Assembly: GCA_030434875.1 (NCBI GenBank)
Contig: JAUISW010000001.1
Coordinates: 3,111,501-3,175,500 of the forward strand
DNA from: Lachnospiraceae bacterium C1.1
Lineage (GTDB): Bacteria > Bacillota > Clostridia > Lachnospirales > Lachnospiraceae
Reading direction: 5' to 3'
DNA: 64,000 nucleotides
The notes beneath the pieces were generated by a model, which was not told the origin of the DNA, searched no databases, and saw nothing but the letters and a program-made list of their open reading frames with translations. Each line of letters starts with the position of its first letter. Position 1 is the stretch's first letter. Position numbers and translations under genes: made by a program. Positions 44,650-53,609 of this stretch are shown piece after piece.

Positions 44650-46464
44650 CTACGCCGTTAGTTCAAAAAAGTCCTTAAACATTTCTTCGAACTCATAATG
44701 CTCTTTTCCGTCTTCATCAATATATTTCTCCGCTTCCCTAATCTGCTCAAAAGTCATCTTGGGCCATATTGTAATCAAAACATTTGTATCTTTCATATTC
44801 GTCGCAGTTGCAATTATTTTTTTAGCATCATCTGTATCTGAAAACGAAACCGCTTCACGCACACATGCTGGATTAATATAGTTTTCTGGCTCTCTCTTAC
44901 GGGTTGCATATGCCTTTACCCCATTCTGGCGTAATTCTTCAATTTTTTTCATATTTCCCGTGTTCTCTTCGGATCCAATATCAGAATCCAAAAGTATACA
45001 CCATGGAATATTAAATTGCTCAATAATCTTTTGATTAATCCAGTACTTTAAGGTTCCACAGCCTCCTATCGGAACAATTGCAAACGACGCACGCTCAAAA
45101 GTATTTGGTAAAACACCGTTCTCATAGAGCTTTTTCGCTATATGCTTTACAAATACAACATCTCCGGGTCCCTCCACCAATAACACGGCTTTAATATCAT
45201 TTCCTATAGGATTGGGAAGTAATCCAAGAGTTTCACATATATCTCTATAAACATTTTCATCTCCATACTTAATTCTATTATCCTTACTTGTATCATCCAC
45301 GAAACGGAGATCCTCTACACTCACCATACCTGCAAGATTTGGCGTATGCGTTGTAATTATAATCTGTGTATTTTCTGACATTGCTAATTTATATAACGAA
45401 TCTATTAGCATAACCTGATAATCCGGATGTTGCGATGTCTCCGGTTCCTCTATAGCATAAATAACAGAAGCATGATTTTCCTCACTCAATCTGCGTTCGG
45501 CTTCTGCTCTGAAGAAATTTAATAATAGGAGTCTACGAACACCGCTTCCACGTTTATTCATCGGAATTCCATTATCTGAGGCAATACTGAGTTTAAAAAC
45601 TGAATCATACTTTGGTTCTGCAGAAAACTCCGGATATAATGTCTCCGCAATTTCCGGAGCCATCTCTTTAAGTTTTACCAGTGTTCTATCCGCTATATTC
45701 ATAGCATTTCCCATGACTTTTTGTTTGACATCATTTAATTCTTTTTCCGCCTCCAACAACGCTTGCTTTATAGCAATCTTCATTGGATCGGTCACTTCCT
45801 TGTCCCCATCTTTGCTGCTTCTATCAGATTGAAACAAAGCAAACATAGGAAGATATGAAAAAATTGCCTCATACAATTTCTTGTCAAAGTCCTTGCTTAT
45901 TTCAATTTCTCTGTGTTCCAGCGTAATACTTCCTATCTGTTTTCTTATAGCATTCCGTATTTCGGCATTTATAGAGGCATTATATGCACTTTTATCAATT
46001 GATAAATCCTTTGCCCGACTCTTTAATGCAGAATTCGTGAGTAGGAGTAAATCTTTTAGCTCATCATTTTTTGGATGTTCACATATGATAGATGTTGTTA
46101 TTTTAGGCTTCGCTCCTGATACATCATATGTCTTTTTTACTTCAAAATATCCATCTCCATTTATTAATAATTCCTGCTGTAATGAAGTAAGACCCCCTGC
46201 ATCTACAGATAGTGATGTTGGTAAATCTCCGAAAATACATGTTATCTCCGCAATGCTCTCAGATGCAAAAACATTAATATCTGAATTATCAAAAGATATC
46301 GCATTGCCTCTCGCTTCTCCATTAAAGAATATTTCCAGAGCCTCCAGAATTGTCGATTTGCCGACATCATTTTTACCTATTATCGCCGTCAAATCATTAA
46401 ATGTTATGCTCGTTTCTTCCTTATATGATCTAAAGTTTTTCAGCTTTAATTCTACAATCTTCAT
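44650..46464 (-). CDS. OLD-family nuclease (AAA ATPase + TOPRIM)
   Basis: 604 residues. Walker A GKNDVGKST (30-38), ABC-type signature RGSGVRRLLLLNFFRA, Walker B VIYAIEEPETSQHP, a D-loop/H-loop IIITTHTPN, then a TOPRIM nuclease domain LLVEGPGD...CILLDSDIG. Such proteins cut phage or damaged DNA using ATP as control. The size resembles GajA of Gabija, but no UvrD-like GajB helicase is adjacent, so it is best called a solitary class 1-like OLD enzyme. Confidence 0.88.
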   Translation of the reverse strand: MKIVELKLKNFRSYKEETSITFNDLTAIIGKNDVGKSTILEALEIFFNGEARGNAISFDNSDINVFASESIAEITCIFGDLPTSLSVDAGGLTSLQQELLINGDGYFEVKKTYDVSGAKPKITTSIICEHPKNDELKDLLLLTNSALKSRAKDLSIDKSAYNASINAEIRNAIRKQIGSITLEHREIEISKDFDKKLYEAIFSYLPMFALFQSDRSSKDGDKEVTDPMKIAIKQALLEAEKELNDVKQKVMGNAMNIADRTLVKLKEMAPEIAETLYPEFSAEPKYDSVFKLSIASDNGIPMNKRGSGVRRLLLLNFFRAEAERRLSEENHASVIYAIEEPETSQHPDYQVMLIDSLYKLAMSENTQIIITTHTPNLAGMVSVEDLRFVDDTSKDNRIKYGDENVYRDICETLGLLPNPIGNDIKAVLLVEGPGDVVFVKHIAKKLYENGVLPNTFERASFAIVPIGGCGTLKYWINQKIIEQFNIPWCILLDSDIGSEENTGNMKKIEELRQNGVKAYATRKREPENYINPACVREAVSFSDTDDAKKIIATATNMKDTNVLITIWPKMTFEQIREAEKYIDEDGKEHYEFEEMFKDFFELTA

Positions 46465-46500
46465 TTTTATCTCCTATTGACTTTGGTTTATCTTTTATCA

Positions 46501-46746
46501 TTATGCAGATTCTTTTGTATTAAACTTAGAATCGAAGTACTTTATGTAGGAATCAAGAACTCTGTTATCATCCAACATCTTAAGATCATTCGTACTGCTT
46601 ACAGTAAAACAATAGACTGCAATGGTATACCCTTTTTTACTTAACCAGTATGCCGTTTTATCGTTAAACTGATTCTTGATCGGCGTAAACACGTAGTCAC
46701 CAATGACTACCGTTTTATATTTCTCATTTCCATCATGTTTTGTCAT
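46501..46746 (-). CDS. Small hypothetical protein next to the OLD nuclease
   Basis: 81 residues from ATG 46746 (GAGGAAGCGG upstream): MTKHDGNEKYKTVVIGDYVFTPIKNQF. Not recognised; compact, beta strands then helix. It lies 37 bases upstream of the OLD gene on the same strand and could be cotranscribed with it. Confidence 0.5.
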   Translation of the reverse strand: MTKHDGNEKYKTVVIGDYVFTPIKNQFNDKTAYWLSKKGYTIAVYCFTVSSTNDLKMLDDNRVLDSYIKYFDSKFNTKESA

Positions 46747-46757
46747 AGCCCGCTTCC

Positions 46758-47305
46758 TCACACTGGTATATCTATAATCCACCGCCCACCGTTCGTTGGT
46801 CCCTCATGGTGAATAACTCCTTGTTTCTTTAATTTATTGAGATGGTATCTTGCTCCATCCTGTGAGATGTTCAGTTTTAACGCCACATCACTGACGCTTA
46901 TTTCCGGGTTTTCTCTTATAAGTTCAATAACTAGTTCGGTTTTTTCCCTTTTTGTGGTAGTTTTTGTGGTAGTTTTTGTGGTAGTTTTTGTAGTAGTACT
47001 ATCTGGTCTTTTTGCTTCATCCCCTGAAAAAGCCTCGGTAAAACTATCATAAAACCCATCATGTATAAAAAATCTGCTCACAAAATAGTCATGATACTCA
47101 TCCGTTTCAAATTCCGGGAGGGGAGAACCATTTGCTTTGATAGCATCCAGTATTTTCTTAAAACCGGTGTTTCTTCCCTCAGTCAGATGTAATTCCTTTA
47201 GAAAATCACCAATCCGCCTGTTTCTGTATCTACGGCTATATACCTTATATGCCTTAAGCCCCTCTATAGTTACAGATCTGTCCGGACCTGGATACTCTGT
47301 GAAAC
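46758..47305 (-). pseudogene. AlbA/Schlafen-type ATP-binding protein, C-terminal part only
   Basis: Continuous frame FTEYPGPDRSVTIEGLKAYK, then SRRYRNRRIGDFLKELHLTE, GRNTGFKKILDAIKANGSPL, a TTTK repeat (TTKTTTKTTTKTTTK, encoded by tandem TTTTTGTGGTAG-like units at 46960-47000) and a final winged helix. The ATP-binding N-terminal half is absent: the frame begins abruptly at about 47300 where it is joined to an excisionase start. Only the last part, from an internal ATG at 47081, could be translated on its own. Confidence 0.72.
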
Positions 47306-47362
47306 GCCTAGAGCTTCCTTTACATCCTCTGCATTCATCAGTCTTGTTTCCTCTTTAACCAT
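47298..47362 (-). pseudogene. Excisionase N-terminal fragment
   Basis: ATG at 47362 encodes MVKEETRLMNAEDVKEALGVSQS, the first HTH turn of an AlpA/excisionase protein comparable to that at 60773 (YTADEVAQMVGVGRTKAY). The frame then leaves the family and stops within 30 codons, where the AlbA-type fragment joins. The integrase expected next is gone. Confidence 0.65.
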
Positions 47363-47406
47363 CTCTATACCTCCTGTGTTTCATTTTTATATCATTTCTA
47401 TAATCA

Positions 47407-47463
47407 GTTCACATCTGTACTGTTTCTATGAATTATATTAACCGTTCATATCTGTACTGTCAA
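47407..47463. promoter_or_regulatory. Operators and leftward promoter of the decayed element
   Basis: Direct repeats GTTCACATCTGTACTGT (47407-47423) and GTTCATATCTGTACTGT (47444-47460), plus an inverted GAACTGTT near 47493. The second operator lies in the 17-base spacer of a minus-strand promoter TTGACA (47463-47458) / TAATAT (47440-47435) that would drive the excisionase. Probably bound by the repressor at 47550. Confidence 0.65.
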
Positions 47464-47549
47464 TACAATTTTTAAAATTTCATTTCATTTATGAACTGTT
47501 GATGATATACTTAATTCATCACATTTATTAAGAAAGAAGGCTTCTACCT

Positions 47550-48173
47550 ATGGCTAAAGCAGAATCTAAATATGTTCACCCATTAGGTGATAAAATACGT
47601 AAATACAGAACTCTCAAAGGATTCACTCAAAAAGAGCTTGGTGAAAAATGTCAGCTCAATGAATCCACGATCCGTAACTACGAACTTGGTAATCGTTATC
47701 CGGATGAAGTTACTCTTCATACAATTGCGGATGCTCTTGGCATTGATCAGCACGCACTGGCCGATCCAGATCCTACAAACGTATTCGGTGCAATTCAGAT
47801 TCTCTTTGATCTTGAAGAGCGCTATGGTTTGACACCTCAATTTGTTAATGGCGAAGTTCACCTTGTACAACGTCCATTAAAGGAAGATGCTCCACTTATC
47901 GATGAACTTAACTATCTGCAGATGAAGCAGAGTCTTCGTCTCTGGAACTACATTCGAAAAGTATGTGATGACGGAAATCTTCTGGATGAAGAATATAGTG
48001 AATGGAAGAGCCTGTATCCTGATTACATCGAGACTGACAAACAATTTGGCTATGCAGAAGATCCTGAAATTGAAAAAAGGATTGAAGAAGTGTCTGCAGA
48101 GATTGAAGCCAACAAACTCGATGAAGGATCAGATCCTAAGCCATCCAAAAGACCTAGGAAGACCCGTCTGTAA
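47550..48173 (+). CDS. XRE-family repressor of the decayed element
   Basis: 207 residues. N-terminal HTH_3 (KIRKYRTLKGFTQKELGEKCQLNESTIRNYELGNRYPDEVTLHTIADALGI), then an acidic, helical C-terminal region ending in a basic tail. Divergent from the excisionase remnant with operator repeats between them, so it likely kept the integration module silent. Same architecture as the repressor at 61435. Confidence 0.85.
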   Translation: MAKAESKYVHPLGDKIRKYRTLKGFTQKELGEKCQLNESTIRNYELGNRYPDEVTLHTIADALGIDQHALADPDPTNVFGAIQILFDLEERYGLTPQFVNGEVHLVQRPLKEDAPLIDELNYLQMKQSLRLWNYIRKVCDDGNLLDEEYSEWKSLYPDYIETDKQFGYAEDPEIEKRIEEVSAEIEANKLDEGSDPKPSKRPRKTRL

Positions 48174-48301
48174 CTTTTCAATATGAAATTATCTCCGGAT
48201 AATCCGGTTGTCATTTTGAGAGAAAATCTGCTAGAATAGGCAATAGATATAACTGATGTAAATTCTGAAATTATTCTCTAGAATAATTCCATATATAGAA
48301 C

Positions 48302-48319
48302 GGTTGTCGTTTGGTTGTC
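48302..48319. other. Arm-type repeats, right end of decayed element
   Basis: GGTTGTC at 48302-48308 and 48313-48319 (11-bp period), like the pair at 37382 and 37393; a single GGTTGTC lies near 48208. Predicted integrase arm sites 77 bases from the 48379 core. Confidence 0.5.
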
Positions 48320-48329
48320 ACCAAACGAC

Positions 48330-48374
48330 AAAAGAGGCTGAAACCCTTGGAAATCCAATGGTTTCAGCCTCTTT
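48330..48374. terminator. Bidirectional terminator near the element junction
   Basis: AAAGAGGCTGAAACC paired with GGTTTCAGCCTCTTT, just left of the attachment core, mirroring the terminator beside guaA at 62036-62079. Confidence 0.75.
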
Positions 48375-48378
48375 GAAA

Positions 48379-48393
48379 TTATTCCAGTTCAAT
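48379..48393. other. Candidate attachment core 3 (attL of the mobilizable element)
   Basis: On the minus strand it reads ATT GAA CTG GAA TAA, compared with ATA GAA CTG GAG TGA at the end of guaA, so it encodes the same I-E-L-E-stop end. 12 of 15 identical to the core at 62085. Confidence 0.55.
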
Positions 48394-48493
48394 TACGAGT
48401 TCGATTCAAACCGTATTATATCTTATTATCCATTCATATAAACGTATCTTTTGATGCGTTTTTTCTCTATCATACATATCGTTCAAAACTTAG

Positions 48494-48512
48494 TGTACCC
48501 AAACTGTACCCA
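48494..48512. other. Arm-type repeats, left end of the mobilizable element
   Basis: TGTACCCA at 48494-48501 and 48505-48512, 115 bases from the core. Matching pairs at 62006/62017 (TGTACCCA, CGTACCCA) and, diverged, at 44618/44629. Confidence 0.6.
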
Positions 48513-48521
48513 AAAGCGCTT

Positions 48522-49331
48522 TTACGCAAAGTACTTATTTGCCTGCTCTCTTGTTAAGAACTTGAACTTCTCCAGGAGCTTAGCAATGATTTCTTCTTTA
48601 TCTTTTATGCCAAAATCCAAACATGCCTCAATGTAAGTTCTTACTGATGCTTCATTTCTCATATCTTCCATTACCTTACACACTTCGCTCACTCCTTCCT
48701 CAGTCTCTTTGAAGTACCTGCTTCGATCTGCCAAGTCTTTATTTATCATATCATTAGGATCCGAACAGGAAAAATCATGCATCAGATTTCCAATTTCATC
48801 ATCTCCACGATATGCTCCATTGACATATAAGATGTGCTCACCATCGCCAAATGGTTCGCCTGTTGCCATATTAATTCTTTCAATTGGATAAAATGGCAAT
48901 CCCTTACCATATATATCGTTCTCTGTGATAAATATTGTATAGGTCTCCGGCAATTCGTCAAACTCCTGCCCTGCATCAAGATTATCAATGTCCATCGCAC
49001 TTAAATGGTATCTTGCACGATGAACTCCAGCTCCCTTATCAGCACGCTGTACTTCCATGTCATATTTCTTTCCAGCATCATCCGTTCCGTAAGCGTCCAG
49101 ACATATGGATCTTGCACCTACAAGCCGCTTCATATCTGCCTGAGTTTCAACATTTTCTATAATGAGATCTGATTTGCCTGTAATAATTCTAAGTACATGC
49201 TGTGTCAATGGGATGTTTTCTCGAAACAAGCATCTCATAAAATCATCATCAATAGGTCTTAGGCCTCTTAGCCTCTGGAGATCTTCCTGTCGTTCTCGTT
49301 CTTTTCTTTGCTGTTCTGTTTCCAAATGCAA
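48522..49331 (-). CDS. Rpn-family PD-(D/E)XK nuclease
   Basis: 269 residues. Matches the Rpn/PDDEXK_2 family: DDDFMRCLFRENIPLTQHVLRIITG, then LDAYGTDDAGKKYDMEVQRADKG with the D..MEVQ catalytic core, and RARYHLSAMDIDNLDAGQEFDELPETYTIFIT. Rpn proteins are DNA nucleases linked to recombination and, in some cases, abortive phage defence. It is the leftmost gene of the mobilizable element; a charged N-terminal tail (EQQRKERERQEDLQRLRGLR) is present. Confidence 0.85.
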   Translation of the reverse strand: MHLETEQQRKERERQEDLQRLRGLRPIDDDFMRCLFRENIPLTQHVLRIITGKSDLIIENVETQADMKRLVGARSICLDAYGTDDAGKKYDMEVQRADKGAGVHRARYHLSAMDIDNLDAGQEFDELPETYTIFITENDIYGKGLPFYPIERINMATGEPFGDGEHILYVNGAYRGDDEIGNLMHDFSCSDPNDMINKDLADRSRYFKETEEGVSEVCKVMEDMRNEASVRTYIEACLDFGIKDKEEIIAKLLEKFKFLTREQANKYFA

Positions 49332-49361
49332 TCCTCGTTTCTATATATTTTTTAGGTTCGT

Positions 49362-49592
49362 TTATGCTTTATCTATGCGTCCACCCTGAATGCTTATAAA
49401 ATCTTCCAAGTCATTGATAATGCCTTGATTGCCCATGGAATTATAGCTCTCATAACATACATCAATATAGCTAAGTATATCGTACTTGTGAAATATATCT
49501 GACAATTCAGAATATGATTTCTTCCATGCTTTAGCTAATATTGGAATCAAAGTAAGCTGCATGTTAAACACTTCTTTATCTCTTTTATCCAT
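49362..49592 (-). CDS. DUF3791-like small protein
   Basis: 76 residues; a start at the internal Met (MQLTLIPILA) is also possible. SELSDIFHKYDILSYIDVCYESYNSMGNQGIINDLEDFI fits the DUF3791 pattern, usually found beside a small HTH protein and a DUF3990 toxin-like protein. Here the HTH gene is upstream and the DUF3990 gene is absent. Confidence 0.6.
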   Translation of the reverse strand: MDKRDKEVFNMQLTLIPILAKAWKKSYSELSDIFHKYDILSYIDVCYESYNSMGNQGIINDLEDFISIQGGRIDKA

Positions 49593-49624
49593 TGACGAAG
49601 TCCTCTCATGATACTAATGTCGCA

Positions 49625-49816
49625 TCATTCCAAAGGAATCAGCTGTTCCATGCGTGCTTTGTATTCCATAAGCCTGAGTAAGTAAGTTGGCATTTTCCTT
49701 TTTCCAGCCTCCCAATCAGTCATAGTTCTATATGGAATCTCATAATACTCACAAAATTCTTTGCGGTTAAGCCCCATTTCACTTCTAAGATTTCTTACTT
49801 CATCCGAAATATCCAT
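49625..49816 (-). CDS. Small XRE-type HTH protein
   Basis: 63 residues consisting of one HTH: VRNLRSEMGLNRKEFCEYYEIPYRTMTDWEAGKRKMPTYLLRLMEY. This is the HTH partner of DUF3791 modules and probably an antitoxin-like regulator. Followed by DUF3791 after 32 bases. Confidence 0.75.
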   Translation of the reverse strand: MDISDEVRNLRSEMGLNRKEFCEYYEIPYRTMTDWEAGKRKMPTYLLRLMEYKARMEQLIPLE

Positions 49817-49940
49817 GCTATGTCACCTCATCTTTGTGAGTATAGTTTATCACAATATACGCGTCGCATCAACAGACTTACAAGACAAAAAGCACGAGAG
49901 CATCAACCCTCGTGCCTTTATGCCTTATATGATAATAAAA

Positions 49941-52298
49941 CTACTCTTGATAATAATCTAACAACAAAGATATCTCTCCATTTTCATCTAATGTAATTTT
50001 GAGAGTGTTGTAAATTGCCATACCCTCAAGTTCAAATGAAAAAGCATTAAATCCATTGCCATCATCAAGAGTTTGCCAATGTTTATTAGAAAGAAGCTTA
50101 TCAACTACATCATAAAAATTGTAATACTCATATTTAAATATAGGTTCCTCATATCCCTCTTCTGATTCCTCTCCAAAATCAACCCGAGTGGCAACCCCTA
50201 CTTTTGCATTTGGAGATATCTTTATCCCAGATCCAAATGTAATTCCTGTATCGTTGTATTCTTGATGTAACGTTTGATAATCATCCCTTGGCACAATATA
50301 ATAGTATTCTCCTCTTTCAGACATTTTGCATATCCCGACATTGTATTCACCTTCTAATGACGTTCTATTAATAATACCTTTATCATTAAACTGCTGCTGA
50401 TTACTCTCCAAAAACGAATCCACCATATATCCTTGATCAAACGTAATTATTGGACATAGCAGCATTTCCTCACCATTCACATCAAAATATATTTTCCCGT
50501 CGTTCCTAACCTTCCAATGCTTATCCTCAATCAACTCATCAACTTTGTCATAAAAATCAAAATACTCATAAGAGAATTGCTTTTCTTCTGAACTTTTATT
50601 TGTACTTGTTTTTTTACCAGTTGCTATGCCAATTTTTGCACTTTGGGAAATCATATATCCATTACAAAAGAATACTTCTGGGGATCCATTCTCAACCAAA
50701 TATATTTTTGAAGATTCATTTACAGGATTTAAATAATAAAATCCATTCATTTTTACTAAACTGCATTCTGGTGCGTAATACTTTGTTGTAAATATTTCGC
50801 CTGTATCTACAGACGTATATTTACTAACCCTTTCAAGTTCTGCATATTCATGCGTTTTCTCATAAACCCATCCCCCTCCTTCACGTATGCATAAATACAT
50901 ATTCCCATCTTCTTTTGAATACGCGGAAATTATATTTCCACTATCTACAAACAAAAGCAGTTCATCTCCAACGTAATCATAATTCTGAATCTTTATGGTG
51001 GTAGTTTCTCCATCTTCTCGTACTATCTCATCAGGAGATATTACTCTCAATGTAATAAAATTTGCTGAAGAATAGTAGGTTCCCTTGATTTGTTCATAGA
51101 TATCTGCCGGCAAAACACCATCATAATAATCTTCTTTTGTACTTTTTATTTCCTCTTTTGTAGCCTGTTTTGTTCCAATATCTTCATTAACCGTATCATT
51201 CGTTAGCGGTTCTTCTATAGTGACTTTTCCTGAAGCCACCGGTTCATCGTCCATTTCTATTGATTTCTGCTTCTTTACTGAAACAGAAGCAAGTATAACA
51301 GCTATCGCAAAAACCAATGCCACTCCAGCTATTGCCACCCATTTCACATAGCTTGTTTTTATTTCTATACCAGCTATTTGTATCCCTACACTGCTATGTT
51401 TCGACTGCTCTATCTTTTTCTTAACTACATGCTTCAGGTCTTGAAGTGCACCAAGTTTTGAAAAATCTAAGCCTTGGAGTCTATGTAATTCACCAGGAAG
51501 TTCATTTGGAGAAACATTCTTATACACAGGAATAATAATTTTCCCCTTATCATCCTTCATAAACTGCATAAAACGAGACCATTCATTCCTCACCCAAACA
51601 GCATCACAATATTCTTTTTTAGTCGTTATCAAAAGCATTATTTTAGCAGATTTAAGTGCAGCATAAATATAGGGTTCATACTCAGTACCTAACTTATCTT
51701 CAAGCGTTATTTTTGAAAAAAATACTCTTAAGCCACTCTGTTCAAGAGCGTCATATATCTCATGAGCAATTGCACTATCTTCTGTAGGACTACCAGTTTC
51801 ATCGGAATATTTATAGCAGATGAAAACATCATATGGCTTTTCTTTTGATGATATTGCCCTTATATTATTCTGAAGTCTTTCTATTTCACTTGCTTCCTGG
51901 ACATATAATTCTCTCTGCTCATCTGTAGCATTTCTAATTGCAAGATCATAATTGACAATCTTTTTTGGTGAAATACTCTTGGTTCTATGGCAGGTTGGAA
52001 CTCTTTTATGCCGTATAGGATCTTCTACATACTCGATACCATACTCACACAAAACCATACCCCAATATGCTTCTGCTTGTAGTTCATCCTCTGTAATTAT
52101 TGATTCATATGCAGAATAAGCCTTATCAAATTCGCAATTATTAAGGTATTTAATAGCTCGATTGTATAATTTAGCTGTTTTATCCGAATCAATTCTAGGT
52201 ATTGTCATAGTGCTTCCGCAGTACTGACATGTGCCTAAAGTCCTATCAGGACTAACATCCAAATCACCGCCGCACATTTTGCATTTCAATATAGCCAT
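49941..52298 (-). CDS. Zinc-ribbon / TIR / transmembrane protein
   Basis: 785 residues. N-terminal zinc ribbon (C6/C9, C24/C27), helical TPR-like region (38-140), TIR domain at about 157-285 (YDVFICYKYSD, FFSKITLEDKLGTEYEPYIYAALKSAKIMLLIT, WVRNEWSRFM), with Glu about 206-208 where the NADase Glu of TIR enzymes lies. A single membrane span follows at about 318-338, then a large outside-facing region with two related repeats (FYDKVDELIEDKHWKVRNDG and FYDVVDKLLSNKHWQTLDDG). Probably senses outside or at the membrane and signals or degrades NAD inside. Third gene of a module with the LRR and SPFH genes. Confidence 0.82.
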   Translation of the reverse strand: MAILKCKMCGGDLDVSPDRTLGTCQYCGSTMTIPRIDSDKTAKLYNRAIKYLNNCEFDKAYSAYESIITEDELQAEAYWGMVLCEYGIEYVEDPIRHKRVPTCHRTKSISPKKIVNYDLAIRNATDEQRELYVQEASEIERLQNNIRAISSKEKPYDVFICYKYSDETGSPTEDSAIAHEIYDALEQSGLRVFFSKITLEDKLGTEYEPYIYAALKSAKIMLLITTKKEYCDAVWVRNEWSRFMQFMKDDKGKIIIPVYKNVSPNELPGELHRLQGLDFSKLGALQDLKHVVKKKIEQSKHSSVGIQIAGIEIKTSYVKWVAIAGVALVFAIAVILASVSVKKQKSIEMDDEPVASGKVTIEEPLTNDTVNEDIGTKQATKEEIKSTKEDYYDGVLPADIYEQIKGTYYSSANFITLRVISPDEIVREDGETTTIKIQNYDYVGDELLLFVDSGNIISAYSKEDGNMYLCIREGGGWVYEKTHEYAELERVSKYTSVDTGEIFTTKYYAPECSLVKMNGFYYLNPVNESSKIYLVENGSPEVFFCNGYMISQSAKIGIATGKKTSTNKSSEEKQFSYEYFDFYDKVDELIEDKHWKVRNDGKIYFDVNGEEMLLCPIITFDQGYMVDSFLESNQQQFNDKGIINRTSLEGEYNVGICKMSERGEYYYIVPRDDYQTLHQEYNDTGITFGSGIKISPNAKVGVATRVDFGEESEEGYEEPIFKYEYYNFYDVVDKLLSNKHWQTLDDGNGFNAFSFELEGMAIYNTLKITLDENGEISLLLDYYQE

Positions 52299-52316
52299 TT
52301 AATACACCGCCCCTCA

Positions 52317-53606
52317 TTACCTGCTTTTCATAAGTTCAATAATTTCATTACATTTTGCAATAATTTCCTCTTTATTCCCTTCAGCAATAATACTCTTTAA
52401 CAACACAATCTTGTTTGAAACGAGATTCTCTATTTCTGCATTTTTACTCTTTGCTTGTGAATATCTTATTTCCTCAGCCATTCGTGAAACAGCTTTCTTT
52501 GTCTCACTATCACTTATACCATCAGAAATGCCTCTTACCATAGATTGTAAATTTCTTATCGGTGCAGTCTGCTCTTTTACTTCCGTAATTACTTTATATG
52601 ACTGTTCACGTCCACGATTTAGCAAAAATATGATAATGATATAGGCAATCATTATCGCTAAACTAATCAAAACTGCTACTCCAGGCAATATTCTTATGCT
52701 GTAAATATATCTAAAACTGAAGTATACCTGCAAAGCGAGATATAGTATTGAAAAAACTATCTGTGAACCACTGAGCGTAAATTCATTGATGTTATTTTTA
52801 TATCTTGGCAATATAATATTTACAGTTGCAACTACAATAATAAATGCCAAAATAGTAAATACTATTTCAACTGCAAACACCGGAGAAAATAACCAAGCAC
52901 TGACTTTACCATTAATTTCCTGCACTGTTTCAGGAAATGCTACGGCCTCATAACGTCCTAGAAGATTAAATGATACTTTAGTTACCGGTTTTCCATCTAT
53001 ATATGATGGGATGACTATTATTTTATCGTCGCCTCTATAGCCTGTTATCTCCATATAATTTTCATAATCATTATAAAGGAACGGAATGTCAGCGCAATTA
53101 TAATTGTAATATGTAGAATCATACATTGTTTCAAAATTCCATTCCTTAGAGTCTTTGTTGTCTACATAAAAAGGTGTGTCTTTAAAACAAAAAATCGTTA
53201 AATTCTTTGGTGGCTTGGAATCTATCTGTTCTATCGTTTCAGGAATATATAGCTTTTCTATTTCCAAGTTTTCAAAGAACTTCTCCCCTATATATGCTAC
53301 TTTTGTTCCGCCTATTGATTTCGGAATTGTTAATTCTGTGCTATTACCTTTATAACTTTCAATTGATAACAAGCCATTCTCTGATACATTTACACTGAAG
53401 TTTTCATACCTGACATCAAATATTTTTCCTATTGAATCCGGCACATTCGCCTGTTTTAACATATGTTCTTTGGCAAATTTTTCTGCATAACTTCCCGGAA
53501 CTGTAATCACAGGAATTGATGCATAAAACACATTTCCCATAATTAGCATGCCTATATAAACCACCGCAATCACAGCTGTAACTATATTAAAAACTGACCG
53601 TTTCAT
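52317..53606 (-). CDS. Membrane protein with LRR-like domain
   Basis: 429 residues. N-terminal membrane anchor (IVTAVIAVVYIGMLIMGNVFY), an outside region with BspA-type LRR segments (LTIPKSIGGTKVAYIGEKFF, KLYIPETIEQI, IVIPSYIDGKPVTKVSFNLLG), two or three further spans (about 240-340) and a cytoplasmic coiled tail (QSMVRGISDGISDSETKKAVSRMAEEIR). Function unknown. It sits between the SPFH gene (3-base gap) and the TIR gene (18-base gap), so the three are almost certainly one operon. Confidence 0.72.
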   Translation of the reverse strand: MKRSVFNIVTAVIAVVYIGMLIMGNVFYASIPVITVPGSYAEKFAKEHMLKQANVPDSIGKIFDVRYENFSVNVSENGLLSIESYKGNSTELTIPKSIGGTKVAYIGEKFFENLEIEKLYIPETIEQIDSKPPKNLTIFCFKDTPFYVDNKDSKEWNFETMYDSTYYNYNCADIPFLYNDYENYMEITGYRGDDKIIVIPSYIDGKPVTKVSFNLLGRYEAVAFPETVQEINGKVSAWLFSPVFAVEIVFTILAFIIVVATVNIILPRYKNNINEFTLSGSQIVFSILYLALQVYFSFRYIYSIRILPGVAVLISLAIMIAYIIIIFLLNRGREQSYKVITEVKEQTAPIRNLQSMVRGISDGISDSETKKAVSRMAEEIRYSQAKSKNAEIENLVSNKIVLLKSIIAEGNKEEIIAKCNEIIELMKSR

Positions 53607-53609
53607 CTA

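Larger units (their letters stand above)
37267..48379. mobile_element. Decayed integrative element(s) at guaA, defence-rich
   Basis: Bounded by guaA-end-like cores at 37267-37281 and 48379-48393 and by paired GGTTGTC arm repeats (11-bp period) 115 bases inside the left core and 77 bases inside the right core. It carries a repressor and the start of an excisionase but no integrase or mobilization genes. A further core with A-type arms at 44504 shows that it is composite. Boundaries are inferred from the repeats only. Confidence 0.5.

Noticed and set aside
44650..46464. Gabija defence system
   Set aside because: The ATPase-TOPRIM gene is GajA-like, but no UvrD-type GajB helicase is present on either side.
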